From positions 992,001 through 1,056,000 of the forward strand of contig JACGWO010000007.1 of the NCBI GenBank assembly GCA_034509735.1: a stretch of 64,000 bases of DNA, read 5' to 3'. Under the pieces are notes generated by a model. The model worked only from the letters and a program-made list of their open reading frames with translations. It was not told the DNA's origin and did not search any database. Position 1 is the first letter of the stretch; each line of letters starts with the position of its first letter. This document shows positions 35,481 through 47,900 of this stretch, one piece after another. A program made the position numbers and the translations under genes. The stretch comes from Sesamum alatum. Its lineage: Eukaryota; Streptophyta; Magnoliopsida; Lamiales; Pedaliaceae.

Positions 35481-36209
35481 CCATTACAATGGGGCTGTGA
35501 ATTAACTTTCCAAAAATTAAATAAAAATTAATTAAATAAATAAATAAATAAAAAGAAATTAAATGTGGTTAGGTAGAGATCAAGATTTGTTAGGGTTTTT
35601 TTGGGGGTTGTATTTTTGCATGGCAAACATTCTTGGAAATTTATGTATTTTGGGCTTCCTTGTATTTCATGGATGTCTTGTAATAACTTTATTCTCGATT
35701 TCAGAGCGATAATACATTGTAACAGGAATATGATTATGAACTTGATTCTTTTCATATGATTCAGATCTGATTGAAAGATGTTACTTAATTCTACTGTTTA
35801 TAAATGATATTTTACGTTTTTTTTACTTGATTGAGGAATGTGTGGACGATGGATGGGCCCACATTTCGTGGATCCATGTGGAATAATTAATATATACGAA
35901 TTTTAAAATGAATTGTACAATGTGTCTAAAAAAATAACTGACTTATCAAAATTTCATGAATGAATAAATGAAATTGGTACTGAATAATATATATGTTTGA
36001 CAAAAATAGAATTTAAATATTGTTTTTGCGAGTCTTGATTATCGAGGACAATCGACACAAGGCTGATTCTCGAAGGTGTCTCACTTACATGTTTTTGTGT
36101 AATGATGCAATCTATATTTGAAGCTCGTTGTTAGCTTAGAGGGGTTGGAAGTTTCCATAATTATGATAGTATGATCATGATTGAGAATATATATAAACAG
36201 TACTGTTAA
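35481..36209. other. Intergenic DNA, no gene seen
   Basis: AT-rich sequence upstream of EMF1. I find no coding segment, RNA gene or delimitable repeat apart from short A/T microsatellites such as the TAAA repeats near 35530-35552. Confidence 0.45.
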
Positions 36210-36441
36210 CACTAGAAGAAAATTTATTATTGACTACGGATTAGAACCATGGTAGATAATTATTATTAATTATGGTTAAATAAAAAATCATTGCAAAAAT
36301 TTAAATTATCTATCATGAAAACTCTTTTGCCACACTCGTAAATACCACGGTCAATAACCGTTGTATGACCGTAGTGAATGACTATTCACTACCGACTATT
36401 TATTTTATTAAATATAGTTAAATATTAAATTTTTTCTAATG
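36210..36441. mobile_element. 232-bp CACTA-type MITE
   Basis: Left end CACTAGAAGAAAATTTATTA at 36210. The right end TTTTTTCTAATG at 36441 is one change from the expected CTAGTG. It shares internal blocks (ACGGTCAATAACCGTTGTAT, TTATTATTAATTATGGTTAA) with the intronic copy at 23228-23518, so both are one family. The flanking trinucleotides (TAA and CAA) match at two of three positions. Confidence 0.6.
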
Positions 36442-36668
36442 CAAATATATATATGAAGTATATAGTGTTGTTGATATTATGGTTAATGCACAACATCATT
36501 AAATAACAAGCTTTGTAAAAACATGGACCTACCCGAAATCATGTCAATGCATGTGATGAAACCAGCAATATATATATTAGCATGCAAGTTCATCAAATAT
36601 TGTTAGTTATAATTAATATTAATGTACATGGCCAAGAAATAAGAGGCAGCCCAAAATTACGTTAAGTA

Positions 36669-37316
36669 CACTATAAGAAAATAGTTTAATAACAACGAAA
36701 AAATTTGTTGCTAAAATCAGCATCGAGCTAATTAGCAAGTAAAATTCTCGTTGCTAATCTACACTACTAATTAATATATATTTGGGTAAATTACAGCCAC
36801 CTCCCCTCAGGTTTGACATAATTACAAATACACTCTCGTTGTTTAAGAAATTACAAATTCCCGTTGAGGTTTGTAACTGTCTAACAAATAACTTATTCTC
36901 ATTCATATTTATGGGTGAACTGACCAAAATGCCCTTATGAGCTCTTAAAAAAAACTTGGACTACAATGAGCAGGGAGATGTTTTTAAGTTTTTTACACAT
37001 AAGGGCAATAATATAATTTGCCTCAACTGATTTTTCTATAATTTTAATAAAAAATTTAATGGCAAAATGGTCAATTTAAGGCTTTTGATTAAAAATTACA
37101 AGCCTCAAGGGGTATTTGTAATTTTTCAAACAACGATGGGGTATTTATAATTACGTCAAACCTCAGAGGAGGTGGCTGTAATTTACCCTATATATTTTAA
37201 ATAATTCGTTGGTAAATTCATTAGCAAGTAAATTTTTTTATGTTAAATATTACATTAACAACGAAAATTTTACTTAATAATTAACTCGATACTGATATTT
37301 TTTTTCATTAATAGTG
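36669..37316. mobile_element. CACTA-type non-autonomous element split by a nested MITE
   Basis: Left end CACTATAAGAAAATAGTTTA at 36669. Right end reads inward as CACTATTAATGAAAAAAAAT from 37316. Both halves share the block (A)TTAGCAAGTAAA(A)TT, and complementary AACAACGAAAA blocks lie near each end. The interior is interrupted by the 405-bp MITE at 36784-37188; removing it and one copy of its TSD leaves an element of about 235 bp. The flanking trinucleotides (GTA and GGG) do not match, so the outer boundary is less certain. Confidence 0.5.
36784..37188. mobile_element. 405-bp Mutator-like MITE nested in a CACTA-type element
   Basis: Starts GGGTAAATTACAGCCACC and ends GGTGGCTGTAATTTACCC, a near-perfect inverted pair. 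The 9-bp sequence TATATATTT flanks both sides (36775-36783 and 37189-37197). Same family as 21361-21781 and 42262-42662. Confidence 0.85.
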
Positions 37317-37667
37317 GGGGAACAATGAGAATGGTTGAGCACATTAATTAATTATGTACCCTATTTGCCTTCTCTCTCATCAACTACTTTCAATTGATTA
37401 CGACATTACGTATATATATATATATATATATCTATCCACATGCAAGCGTATATATACATGTTGTCTTAAACACGTAATTAGGTCAAATAAAACCCTATAC
37501 CTAGCTAATTAATTAGTCTAAACGTAGAGGCTTAATTAATTAAATTGTAATTAGTGCTTTATTAATTAGATGAAAGGGAAATATGGGGGTGATTAATTAA
37601 TCCCTTCTTTATATAGTAATTAAAATGATAATTAGTATATTCATGTTGATGAAAATGTGTCTATTAA

Positions 37668-38115
37668 GAGTTAAACACATTTTTAGTCCCGTAACTTATG
37701 TCATTAAGTATTTTCGTCCTTAAACTTTTCATGGTAGCATTTTGATCTTATATCTTTTTAATTTTTGCGATTTCAGTCATTTTGTCCGTCGGAGTTCATC
37801 TTCACATGTGAGTAGGGTAAACTCCAGCGAAAAATGGATCGAAATCGCAAAAATTAAAAAGATACAGGGTCAAAATGCTATCCTAAAAAGTTATAGGACA
37901 AAAATGCTGGCAGAAATGAGCCAATAGGAACAAAAGTTCCAATTTTATAATGTCACGTGAGGGACACATACATTTTTCAGGCGAGAAATGTGAACTCCGG
38001 CGAAAAGGTCTAAAATCACAAAAATTAAAAAAATGCAGGATCAAAATGCTACGTTAGAAAGTTAAAGAACGAAAACGCCGAATAGTCTAAGTTACGGGAC
38101 AGAAAATACATTTAC
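37668..38115. mobile_element. 448-bp MITE with perfect 9-bp TSD
   Basis: GTCTATTAA flanks both sides (37659-37667 and 38116-38124). The two arms are inverted copies: TTTTTAATTTTTGCGATTT near 37755 and its complement near 38020-38035, and GTCCCGTAACTTATG near 37685 and its complement near 38085-38100. A second pair of related blocks sits inside (37835-37980), giving a four-block structure. There is no coding capacity. Confidence 0.8.
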
Positions 38116-38124
38116 GTCTATTAA

Positions 38125-38867
38125 TTAGACCACTGCTTTTAATTTATTTGTAAAAATATAATATATTTGTGCCAATATTATATATTTAAATTAATAATAG
38201 CAGCTATTTTGTTAAATATTATGTAATTAGATTGCTAATAATTAAAGATGGACAGCATGCACATAATTACTACAATTATTAACAAGTACTACAAAAAGGA
38301 AATTAAAACCAATTATATTATTTATTGAGTTGGAGCAAATTGTAGTACTTCTGCGTAAATTTAATAAAATGTGATGATAATGCATATATATATATAGACA
38401 CGAATCATATAGTTAATGAGTAAAATCTCAAAAATAAATTAAATTTATTTTCAGATTCTTATTTAAAGCAGATTTAATTAGTACTAGATCACGAAGCTAA
38501 GATTATACATGATAATATAATTAATTAATGAATTATAATTATATACATTTATTTTTTTTTTCTAAAGAGGTTCTTAAATTCAGTTCTGACTACATATAAC
38601 TTGACTATGGTGGGACTATATATATATACATTTCCAAATATGAGCAGTGGAGTCAACCAATACTCTTTACTTCCATTTTTCTTATTTATACCTAAATAGA
38701 AGACATTTTAATTTCCATATCTATATCCAAAATATATAATTAGTAATATCTTCGCATTAATTTTGAACCGTAAAGTAAGTACTCCTTATTTACCGATTTT
38801 AAATTGTGCATGAACATCTTTTTTATTTTAATTAACGGGTAGAAGTCTCACCCAAACAGACGAATTT

Positions 38868-38904
<37 letters not shown>

Positions 38905-39575
38905 AAAAAGTTATAATTTGGTTAGACTTCACCTTCAATGTTTCTCTCTCTCTGCATGGACATTCTCTCACTATATATATATATATATATATATACGTGT
39001 GTGTGAGAGAGAGAGAGGGGTATAGATTTAATTAATTCAAGATTTATTTATTGGTACGATGAAACTTAAAAATAGATCAATTAATTATAGAACCAGAAAT
39101 ACAATTTCAAATTTTAGAATTTAATATTATACTTTAAGTAGTTGGGACCTATAATATATATCGTATAGTATAAGTGTTTTTAATTCATATTGAACTTAAT
39201 TAAGCATTAACGTCCTTTATCAACGGGAGAAACGTACATCGTACCATAGAAAAATATTAAAGTGGTAAAAAGCAGCTTAAAAATGGGCCATATATATATT
39301 GGCCACATGATTATCAAATATTGTAGCTCAAGCTTGCTATTATAGTGAAACTAAATTAAAACATATTAATTATGTCTTTCTAATTAGTCATGTTAATTAA
39401 GCAAATTAACTTTTTGAAGCAATAATTACATGATTACATCGATATGTTAATAAAGTGAGCAAGCAGCAATTCGATTAATACATCAATATAATTAAAAATG
39501 ATGAAAAATTTTATAATAAACTCACATAAAATGAGACAAATACCCACACGTTCGATGAGACTTGGAGCCATAACA
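38125..39575. other. AT-rich intergenic DNA with microsatellites
   Basis: No gene. It contains an uninterrupted (AT)16 tract at 38871-38902, a second (AT)n tract near 38971-38994 followed by GT and GA repeats to about 39018, and otherwise AT-rich unique-looking sequence. Confidence 0.5.
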
Positions 39576-40084
39576 TCGGGCAAAATTGCATTTTTTGTCC
39601 CATTGGATAGGGGAGGTTACACCCTAACTTTCATCAATAGGCTACAGCCACACGTGATATGCACTGGGCCATTAGTATTTCGATGAAAAATGATTGGGAC
39701 AAAAAGTGGTTGAGACCACTATCATATGGGACCAAAAGTACTGATCAACACGTCCTTTGGTTAAGAAAATTAAGCATAACTTTGGGATTAAAAGATCAAA
39801 TAATTTGCAACGACATGATATCCAGACCTTTTATAAGTTTGAGAAAAGTAAGGCAATCGATGAAAAAGGAATGAAGAGTCAATGGATAATGACTAGGTAG
39901 GTACGAAAAAAATGCATTTTTCATCCCATAGGATAGAGGTATACACTTTTGGTCTCAACATAGACTACGTGCAGGACAAGTGGTTTTATCATCTATTTTT
40001 TAACGTCTTGGGGCTAAATGTGTCGAAAAAAGTTGAATTTTGGGACCTTTCAAAAAATCGAGTAAAGTGAAGGATAATAAATTT
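39576..40084. repeat. Direct repeat pair of unknown type
   Basis: Two diverged direct copies start near 39586 (GCATTTTTTGTCCCATTGGA) and 39913 (GCATTTTTCATCCCATAGGA) and continue for about 70 bp each, both ending in an ACACGTG/TACGTG-like segment. Between them, GATGAAAAATGATTGGGACA is partly complementary to the starts. It resembles a decayed non-coding repeat; I could not find termini or a target duplication. Confidence 0.4.
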
Positions 40085-41495
40085 AGACCTCATATATACT
40101 TCCCCAATGTGCCAAGATAACATGGTGTCGGACCCTGTTAGGTTTTGCCATGCATAGTGTCTCCTTTGCTACCGGACATTGAGCCCCATGTGCCAGGTGT
40201 TTTGCCCTTGGCTAGACATGATCATAAACCTCATATGATCAATCAACGTTCTCAGAACAATGAAATGGAGTCTGAGATGTTCAATAACGGGCCCTAACAT
40301 AGTAATGTTATCTTATGGTTTCAAGTGTAGTTTGGACGTACGAGGCCTCAATCGCAGTGATCATCAGTGTGCGGTTTTGTACCTTGTACAAGAATTTCAC
40401 CTTAGTTTTTGTGGAATTTTAGAGACGAGAGTGTGGCGCGGAGAAATTCAATCTGTATCCATGTTAACACTCAGTTGGTATTCGGACTATACCGGCCCAT
40501 GAAATCGTATCTGGATTGCATGGGATGAAGCTGAACTTGCAGTGAAAATTTTGGTGGTGGAGAGGCATCTGATTCATTGACGGGTGGAACAGATAAGACT
40601 GCACTCCAATTGTTTGATATTTGTCCTCTGGAGATAATGACGCTTGTGCAATTAACAAGGGTGTGCAAGATAAACCTTAGCTCATTTTTTGGGACTTTAA
40701 TATAGTCCTAGACAACAGTGCTGATAATGCCAACCTATGGCGGAATTCCAGGCTTGAAGCAGGATTATTGCATTTACCTATGAGGGGTGTGTTATTCAAC
40801 TGTGGTGAAGGATTGCAACTTACGGGAAACGTTGAATCGTGCTATATTTAATGAAGCTTGGTCGAACATGTGGTTGGATCGCTCCTATCTGAGTAGTGCT
40901 CCAAGAACCTCCGATCACGCTCCTATATGTGGCAAGTTATTAAGCACAACCCTAACTCCATTTGGGTACAATGGATATTAAAATGTAGGCTGAGGAATCA
41001 AAATGTGTGGATCATCATCTCCTACAACTTCAAACTCAACTTTTGCAGGGGTTGGAGTATAGATAGTACTGAGACAGGGAGCCAATTCACCGTTGCCCTA
41101 AAGCTGCTTAGGTTTGTCTTTCTACTTAAAGCTGAATAGTGTTATTGTTGATGGAGAATGGATATGCTTTGCTACAAAATCAATCTCTAGTTATTGACAT
41201 CATGCAGAATTTACCTGTTATATGAAGGGGGAGAAATTGATTAATGAAGCTCCCTAACAGGACAATTTACCGATGTTGAGGATTTGAAACTGTTTCAGTC
41301 GCAGGAACACATGGTAGGTTTGAGCCCTACAGATGTGGATGTATGTCTACTTCGAATATTGTTTTTATTGTTTGTTTGTCTTCTTTGAACGTACTCATTA
41401 ATTTTAATTTTCAATGGTACTGTATCTGTTTTTTTTTATAATTTGAATGTATTATGTGATGAATTGCATATTCTCATAAAAAAAAAATAAAAAAT
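40085..41495 (+). pseudogene. LINE (L1-type) remnant lacking the reverse transcriptase
   Basis: The conceptual translation, across several frames, matches plant L1-type retrotransposon ORF2. DVRGLN...LVQEFHLSFCGILETRVW (about 40330-40435) is the start of the AP-type endonuclease. RIWIAWDEAE follows near 40505. DFNIVLDNS (40693 on) corresponds to the GDFN motif with the Gly codon changed to TGG. FNEAWSNMW and the catalytic SDHAPI lie near 40850-40926. Directly after it, MWQVIKHNPNSIWVQWI (40927 on) is from the C-terminal zf-RVT region, so the whole reverse transcriptase is missing. An A-rich 3' end (about 41478-41495) closes the element. Stops and frame changes are numerous. The left boundary is approximate. 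Confidence 0.75.
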
Positions 41496-42261
41496 CTCAA
41501 TGACAAATATATTTCCAAATTGCCCGTGCCCAATAAATTTTAGAATAAGTTACATTTTATTGGAATTATGTATAATAAAAATTCTGACTTTACATAGTTA
41601 GTGCAACATCAGGAGCATTAATCTTGATTTACATTAATCTATACGGCAGACAGGAACGATAAATGAATCGATGGTGTTACGCGCGCGCGAATGAATCCCA
41701 CAGAAAATTTATCGCTAGTACTTTAACTTGCTCTTCCTCTGTCTCTCCCTTTCCCTATTCTCAATCATGATTTTTACAGTGAAAAAACGCCTTCGGTCTT
41801 CCCGTATGGAGCCATCTTCTTCACCCCGGCGTGCTGAGTTTCGTTTTATCTATCTGCAGCGTTAGTTCTCCGCTTAGTGGCTTTTAGTTCATAACGGATT
41901 CCTAACAACCATAGCCGTCTCATCTTTGATCAGCTTGTTTACTGTAGTTTTTTTGCATTAAGGAGAAGCCTTTTCACTATCTATTAATGATATTAATTGT
42001 GTGTATTGGCATTTTTAAATTGAAAATAGCATGCATGTCGTCTTTTTAAAAACAGCACGTGCTTTGGAAATTGGACACAAACATGTGGTCACGATGATTA
42101 ATATTATGCATGCATGCCCTTTTGTGCAATAGCAATTGATAACTAATTTGATTATTAAATCTTATTTATAAATACTAATTTGGTAAGTTTAATATGGTGA
42201 TATATCTTAAGTAAGGAAAAATATTTTTATTTCATTTTTAATAAGATTCATCATATATATA
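41496..42261. other. Intergenic DNA, no gene confirmed
   Basis: About 41680-41960 is less AT-rich and pyrimidine-rich (TCTGTCTCTCCCTTTCCC), resembling a plant leader, with a 32-codon frame from ATG 41768. I recognise no protein and no continuing exon. The rest is AT-rich. Confidence 0.35.
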
Positions 42262-42662
42262 GGGTGAATTACACTAACCTCCCCTGAGGTTTGACATAAT
42301 TATAGATTCCCCTTCGTTGTTTCAAAAATTATAAATACCTTTATAAGGTTTGTAATTTTTAATCAAGGGCCTGAAATGTTCAATTTTACCCTTGATTTTT
42401 TTTTAAATTGTAAAAAATCAGTCGAGGCAAATTACATTATTGTTCATATGTGTAAAAAATGTAAGAAACATCTACTTGCACAATTTTTTTCTAAAAAAAT
42501 GATTCAATTTGTATAAGGGCATTTTGGTCAGTTCACCCATAAAATGGATGGAAATGAGTTATTTCTTAAACGGTTACAAACCTCAGGGGTATTTGTATTT
42601 GGAAATAATGAGGGAGTATACGTAATTATACAAAATCTCAGTGAAGGTCATTGTAATTTATC
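42262..42662. mobile_element. 401-bp Mutator-like MITE, diverged copy
   Basis: Starts GGGTGAATTACACTAACC and ends with CATTGTAATTTATC, a worn version of the family ends. Internal blocks (CCTGAGGTTTGACATAATTA, GGGCATTTTGGTCAGTTCAC) match the other copies, partly in the opposite order. ATATATATA flanks both sides; this is low complexity but fits the 9-bp rule. Confidence 0.7.
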
Positions 42663-44514
42663 ATATATATATATATTTAATTGTCCTTTCACAAAGATTC
42701 TTTTATATATATATATATATATTTATCCATTTCAACACGCATGCAATTAATTAGTCTTTTAAATAATCACATCTAAAAATGTTTAATTGAAAATTTTAAA
42801 AATTAAAAAGTTTAATCATATCCGATATTTCTTTTGTAAATGTTTAAATTTTGGAAATAGCTATAATGTAAAGATATTCAACTAAAATTTGTAATGTGAA
42901 ATTAGTGCAATGTAAAATGAATTATTTATAGTAAGCACACACAATAATTATATATTGACATATTTGGTTAAATTGTAAAATCTTATGTATTAATTAATTA
43001 AAGTATATTAAAATTTAAATAATCATCATTGTTAATATATGTTATGTAAGTTTTATTATCTCACTTTATTTAAATGTTTCAATATTATATTCTTAACGAT
43101 TGTTAATTTTATATTTTTATAAATACAATCATATGTGTATAAACTTTATCAACATTTTATTAAATTTAGAATATATATATATATATGTAATTTTAAAAAA
43201 TAAATTTGGCGAAACATCCTCTGACTCGCGTGGTATTACACCAATCTTTTGGTCACTTTCAAAATTCAGTCTCTGATTCAAATCCCATATGATGTGTTCA
43301 AAAATTTGAACTCTCACTAAAGGCAAAATGGGCCCACCAACCTTTGGTTCATCTTGGAGATCTACCTGTACATCAATCGTGACCATACACGTGTATTGTG
43401 CAACTAGTCCTACTGCATATGGACTTTTCCTCTTTAGCGCCAAATTTCATCAGGGACTTTATTACTCCTCTCCCCGGTGCTATTTGCTCCAGTCCCTCCA
43501 GTTTCAAAGTATGTTGTGTTATAAACATATGATTTTATTACACATACACAAAATAATAATTCTATTATTCTTATTCCAATTTAAATAAAAAAATTATGTG
43601 AAAATTGTAAGTATTATTACATTGTAAAATTCATATTGCGTTTGGAGTTTTGGCTGAGATTAATTAATTATTTGCTTAAAAAAGAGCGCTTTTATATTTT
43701 TATTTTCAGATTTTCAGTGAAAAATATGTATTTTCAATTTTATATAGGTTTTCTTTTAAAAAAAATGAGATTATGTTTTGATTAGTTAATGAGATCGTAT
43801 TTTATATTGAATTGTGTTGTCAAATCAATATATTTTCAGTGAAAATACGTGTATAAATAAATATATTTATACTTTAATTACTATTTCAAGACTGAAAAAT
43901 GAAAATAAAAACACAATAAACATGCCCTAAACTTGCTCCTTAATTTGTCACACGTATTCCACGTAAAATCATCTGCAGACCAAATTGAAATATAAGATTG
44001 TTAGGCAAAAACTAATTCTCGCCAGTACAATACAGTCCTGATATATTTTACGTTACGAAATATCTAATACATGACAAACTTCAGTTTCTCACTTATATTT
44101 TAATATCATTATTATTTTTCAATAGTATCTCGTCTGATTTGACAAGTACAACCAAATGAGTCTCGGAGGAAAATCCCTTCTTTCTATTGTTTTTCTTCTC
44201 CAAAAATAATTAGGTGGCATTCTCGAATATTATTTAACAAATATTCAAATTTCTTAAATTTTGATTTTTCAAGTGTAACTAAATGCAATGGTGAGAAAAA
44301 AAAAAAAGCTCTTGATTTTAAAGTTTAATTTCTTGAATATATTATTGTGTTGAAGAATGGTGAGAATTGGACAAGAGGGAACAGGAGAGAAGGCATCTTA
44401 CCAACCCGACGATTCCAGATCAAAAGTTTCAATCTCAGCCGTCGGACCAACCCTACTTATCATCCGGCCGTCGATTTCTGTAAAATTGAAATTTCAAAAG
44501 AAGTGGAGAGGGAG
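42663..44514. other. AT-rich intergenic DNA upstream of the CXC gene
   Basis: No coding sequence recognised. A (TA)n tract (about 42703-42720) and generally AT-rich DNA run to about 43190. A somewhat richer stretch at 43200-43500 has short open frames on both strands but no similarity I know. Confidence 0.4.
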
Positions 44515-44522
44515 TATAAAAA
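44515..44522 (+). promoter_or_regulatory. TATA box of the CXC gene
   Basis: TATAAAAA follows a GA-rich stretch and precedes a pyrimidine-rich segment (CACTCACTTCATCTCTCTCC) that suits a leader. It lies about 390 bp upstream of the ATG at 44911. A T-run of about 20 nt (44721-44740) lies in the predicted leader. Confidence 0.5.
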
Positions 44523-44910
44523 TCAATGCAGAGTTGTACTCAAAGTACTCCACTCACTTCATCTCTCTCCCCAAAATCCCCAAATTTAACCTATTTTTTT
44601 ACTTCGTTCCAGGAAAAAAAGATTCAATTTTGAGCGCTTGATGGGTCTAAACTCAAACCCATATTCTTTTCTCGAAACAGAAATTGTGAATGAGAGTTAA
44701 AAAAATTCAGTGCCCATCAGTTTTTTTTTTTTTTTTTTTCTTGGAAAAGTGAAGATTGTATTGTTCTTGAATTCTAGATTGCGTTTTTCGCTCCGAATTT
44801 GCTTTTTGGAGAGTGGAAGAGCAAACCCGTGATTTGTTTTCTTTTTTCTCGTTGTACGAAAATCAAAACCCATAATTTTTTTCCCCAGTAATTTGCAAAA
44901 AAATTGGGTG

Positions 44911-47900
44911 ATGGAGCAGAGCGAAGCAGCGGCGGCGGCGCCGGTGGTGAGGCAGTTGGATTTTTCGGTTGGCTATAGTGCTTCGACGAAAGCAAATGCA
45001 TTAGCCAAAGGTGTTTTGATATTGCCGGAGCATCCGCAGGCTCAGTTGCAGTCCAAGTTGCTGGCTTTAGCACAATCCCAACACTTGCATGCACGCGCAA
45101 GTTCTTCATCGCCGCCGCAAACAAAGCTGCCGCCGCGGAAAGTGGTGGCGCCACACAAATCGCCGCCCCAAGAACTTCCTCAGATGGTGGGGCTACTGAA
45201 ATCAAAGCCAATAGCCCCACGGTTGGCTCACCCCGTGAAGCCAGTGTAAGGCATTTTAGACTTAATGTGTTATAATTTTAATTTCTTGGACTTTTCACTT
45301 TGAGTTTTGTATTGTAATCATTTTTGGGGAGATTTCACTGATGATGGTGGTTAAAATTTTATTTTATCTTGCTCTCCTAATTGTAGTGTGAACCATTTGT
45401 TGAGCTCAAGAAAATTTAAGAGGCTTGAAATTGATCTGTTTAGAATGATATATACTGATCTGATCCTGTTTCCTCTTAAAGCAAGCAATCAGACAACTAG
45501 TTAGTTATACGATATTGTAATTGTTAACATATGTATATATTTTTTCGTCAGGAAGACAGAGTCCCCAAGATCACGAGAGAGGTGTAATATAGATTCAAAG
45601 GATGGCACTCCCAAGAAGCAGAAGCAATGCAACTGTAAAAATTCTAGATGCTTGAAGTTGTAAGTACACTCCACCTATTGGTTACTATCTGTGTATTAAT
45701 TCTAGCTTGTTCGGGGGTTTGCTGCCTATAAAACGATAAAGCCAAGAATGACATGCTAACAGGTTGCTGGATTCGTTTGCTTCTTTTTGGCCGTCTATCC
45801 CTGTTGTTGCTTTTATCTGTTACTTCTCTGTTGATTATTCTTTTCCTTTGTTTGATTGCTTCTGTGGTAACACTTTAATTGAATAACTAGAATGCAAGAT
45901 CAAGCTCTGCTAATTAGGCTTTTCAACTAAGTTCACTTCTCACTTTCTTAATATTTGATGTGAGCATCAGAATCCTATTATTATTGTATCATTATTATTT
46001 TTTACTGGTTCTATAAGCTGGTTGTTTTGACCACCAGGTACTGTGAGTGTTTTGCTGCGGGTAGTTACTGTGATAACTGTAACTGCATCAACTGTCACAA
46101 TAAAATCGAACATGAGGCCGATAGGAAGGGATCGATTGACGCAATTCTAGAGAGAAATCCCAATGCGTTTACACCAAAGATAGCTAATAGTCCACATGGA
46201 GCCACAGATGGTGGGGTATGACACTCTGCACTGTGTGCTAATTCCTTGCCTCGCAGATTTCTTGCATTGATTATCTTGTTTTATGTATCTCATTGTTTTT
46301 CTTCCTACATATCATCTTCCTCTTTGTGGAATTAAAGGTTTGAATCGAGTGTAAACAAATGCTGAAGATATGAGCCGTGCTTTTCAATGAACATAACCTG
46401 TTAAATGAGGCAGACATTTAGAGTGGAATAAGGAATCTAGAGCCGCAGAATTTATAAGATTGAGTATATATTTCTCTATCCTACCAATTTTAATTACTTT
46501 ATCCATCTTGGATTTCAGAGATTAATGATGAATTTTGATGAAGTTGTTCTTCAAGGTACGAAAATAAGAATCAAATAGCCTTCTTTTGGTTTCCACCATA
46601 TGTGCTTTTCAAAGCTCATTATTTCCTTATACAAATGGGCATCAGAAACAAAGAATTCCCTGATTTAGGTCTTTAAACATTTTTTTGTCAACAGCTGAAC
46701 GTTGTCATGCTTTGTTTACATAAATGAAAATGAAAATTTTAGGTTTTGATTAATATTATAAAAGGGGATGGACTTGATGGATATGGTGGTTTAGTTTATC
46801 TCGAAAAAGTTCTGCTTCCAATATTTAATATGGTCTGCCATAGATGAGGCTGCTGCTGCAGTAATATTGTTTTGTATTTACTTAGACAGAAGAATCAAAA
46901 CAAACATCTATCGAGATGCTTGTCCCAGTGATCTGACTTTTTAACAGTTCAATTAGTTGATCGTCACCTGTGAATTGTGATACCTTCAATTCTGTTTGGC
47001 ATGTACACTCATTTGGCTGATTCCTTGAAATTCAGGTAGAGCACAAGAAAGGATGCAATTGCAAGAAATCTGGGTGCCTCAAGAGGTACTGTGAGTGCTT
47101 CCAGGCCAATATTCTATGCTCCGACAAATGTAAATGCATGGACTGCAAAAACTTTGAAGGAAGTGAAGAAAAGAAAGCTCTTCTTCAGGGGCATCCTGAA
47201 AATCAATCAATGTCCATCCAACAGGCAGCCAATTCAGCCATCAATGGAGCCTTTGGGACCCCACCAAGCAGGAAGAGTAGAAATCACCAAATCGATTTCA
47301 GGGTAACATCTAATGAACAATTGACTAGTCGGATTCCACAATTTCTTCAAGTGCTTATTTAATGGCTTTTGGAAATTCTATGTTTTTCCGTCATTATGAG
47401 AATAGTAGGTTTATGGACATTCCATGAACAATTGCATGTTGTTGTATTCTTGACTCTTGATAGCTAAGAAAGGCTATGATGAGCTAACCATCTCATAACG
47501 CCTGTTCTTATAAAAGTTGGCTTTGACATTTGATGACATTTTGTTTGCTGTATCCCAGGAAACTTGCTCGACATCGTCTGCCTATTGTTCGCCATTATCT
47601 GTTCACGTTTCTAAACTTGCTGCTTCAATGACATTGGAACCTTCCAAACCCTCTTACAGGTAAACTTCGTTCAATATTTGTTTTGTTTTTATATTCTCTG
47701 CAAGTTTTGGTGTTTCAATCTGTCTTTTCTCCTGGGGCTTGGCATACAAATATACTTGTTGTTTCACCTTCACCGTCTTTACTGTGATTGAAGGGCTCCT
47801 TTAGCTGGAATTCTCCAGTTACAACATGTGAAGGACTTCTGCAGACTCTTGGTTGAAGTTTCGGCAGAAGCAGCCGAGAGTTTTTCAGGTAGATTCCTAA

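Noticed and set aside
38871..38902. (AT)n tracts as origins or attachment sites.
   Set aside because: Simple microsatellites of a kind frequent across the whole window, with no associated structure.
43129..43588. Two overlapping frames of 86-104 codons between the LINE and the CXC gene.
   Set aside because: No similarity I recognise, no splice partners, and both strands are equally open.
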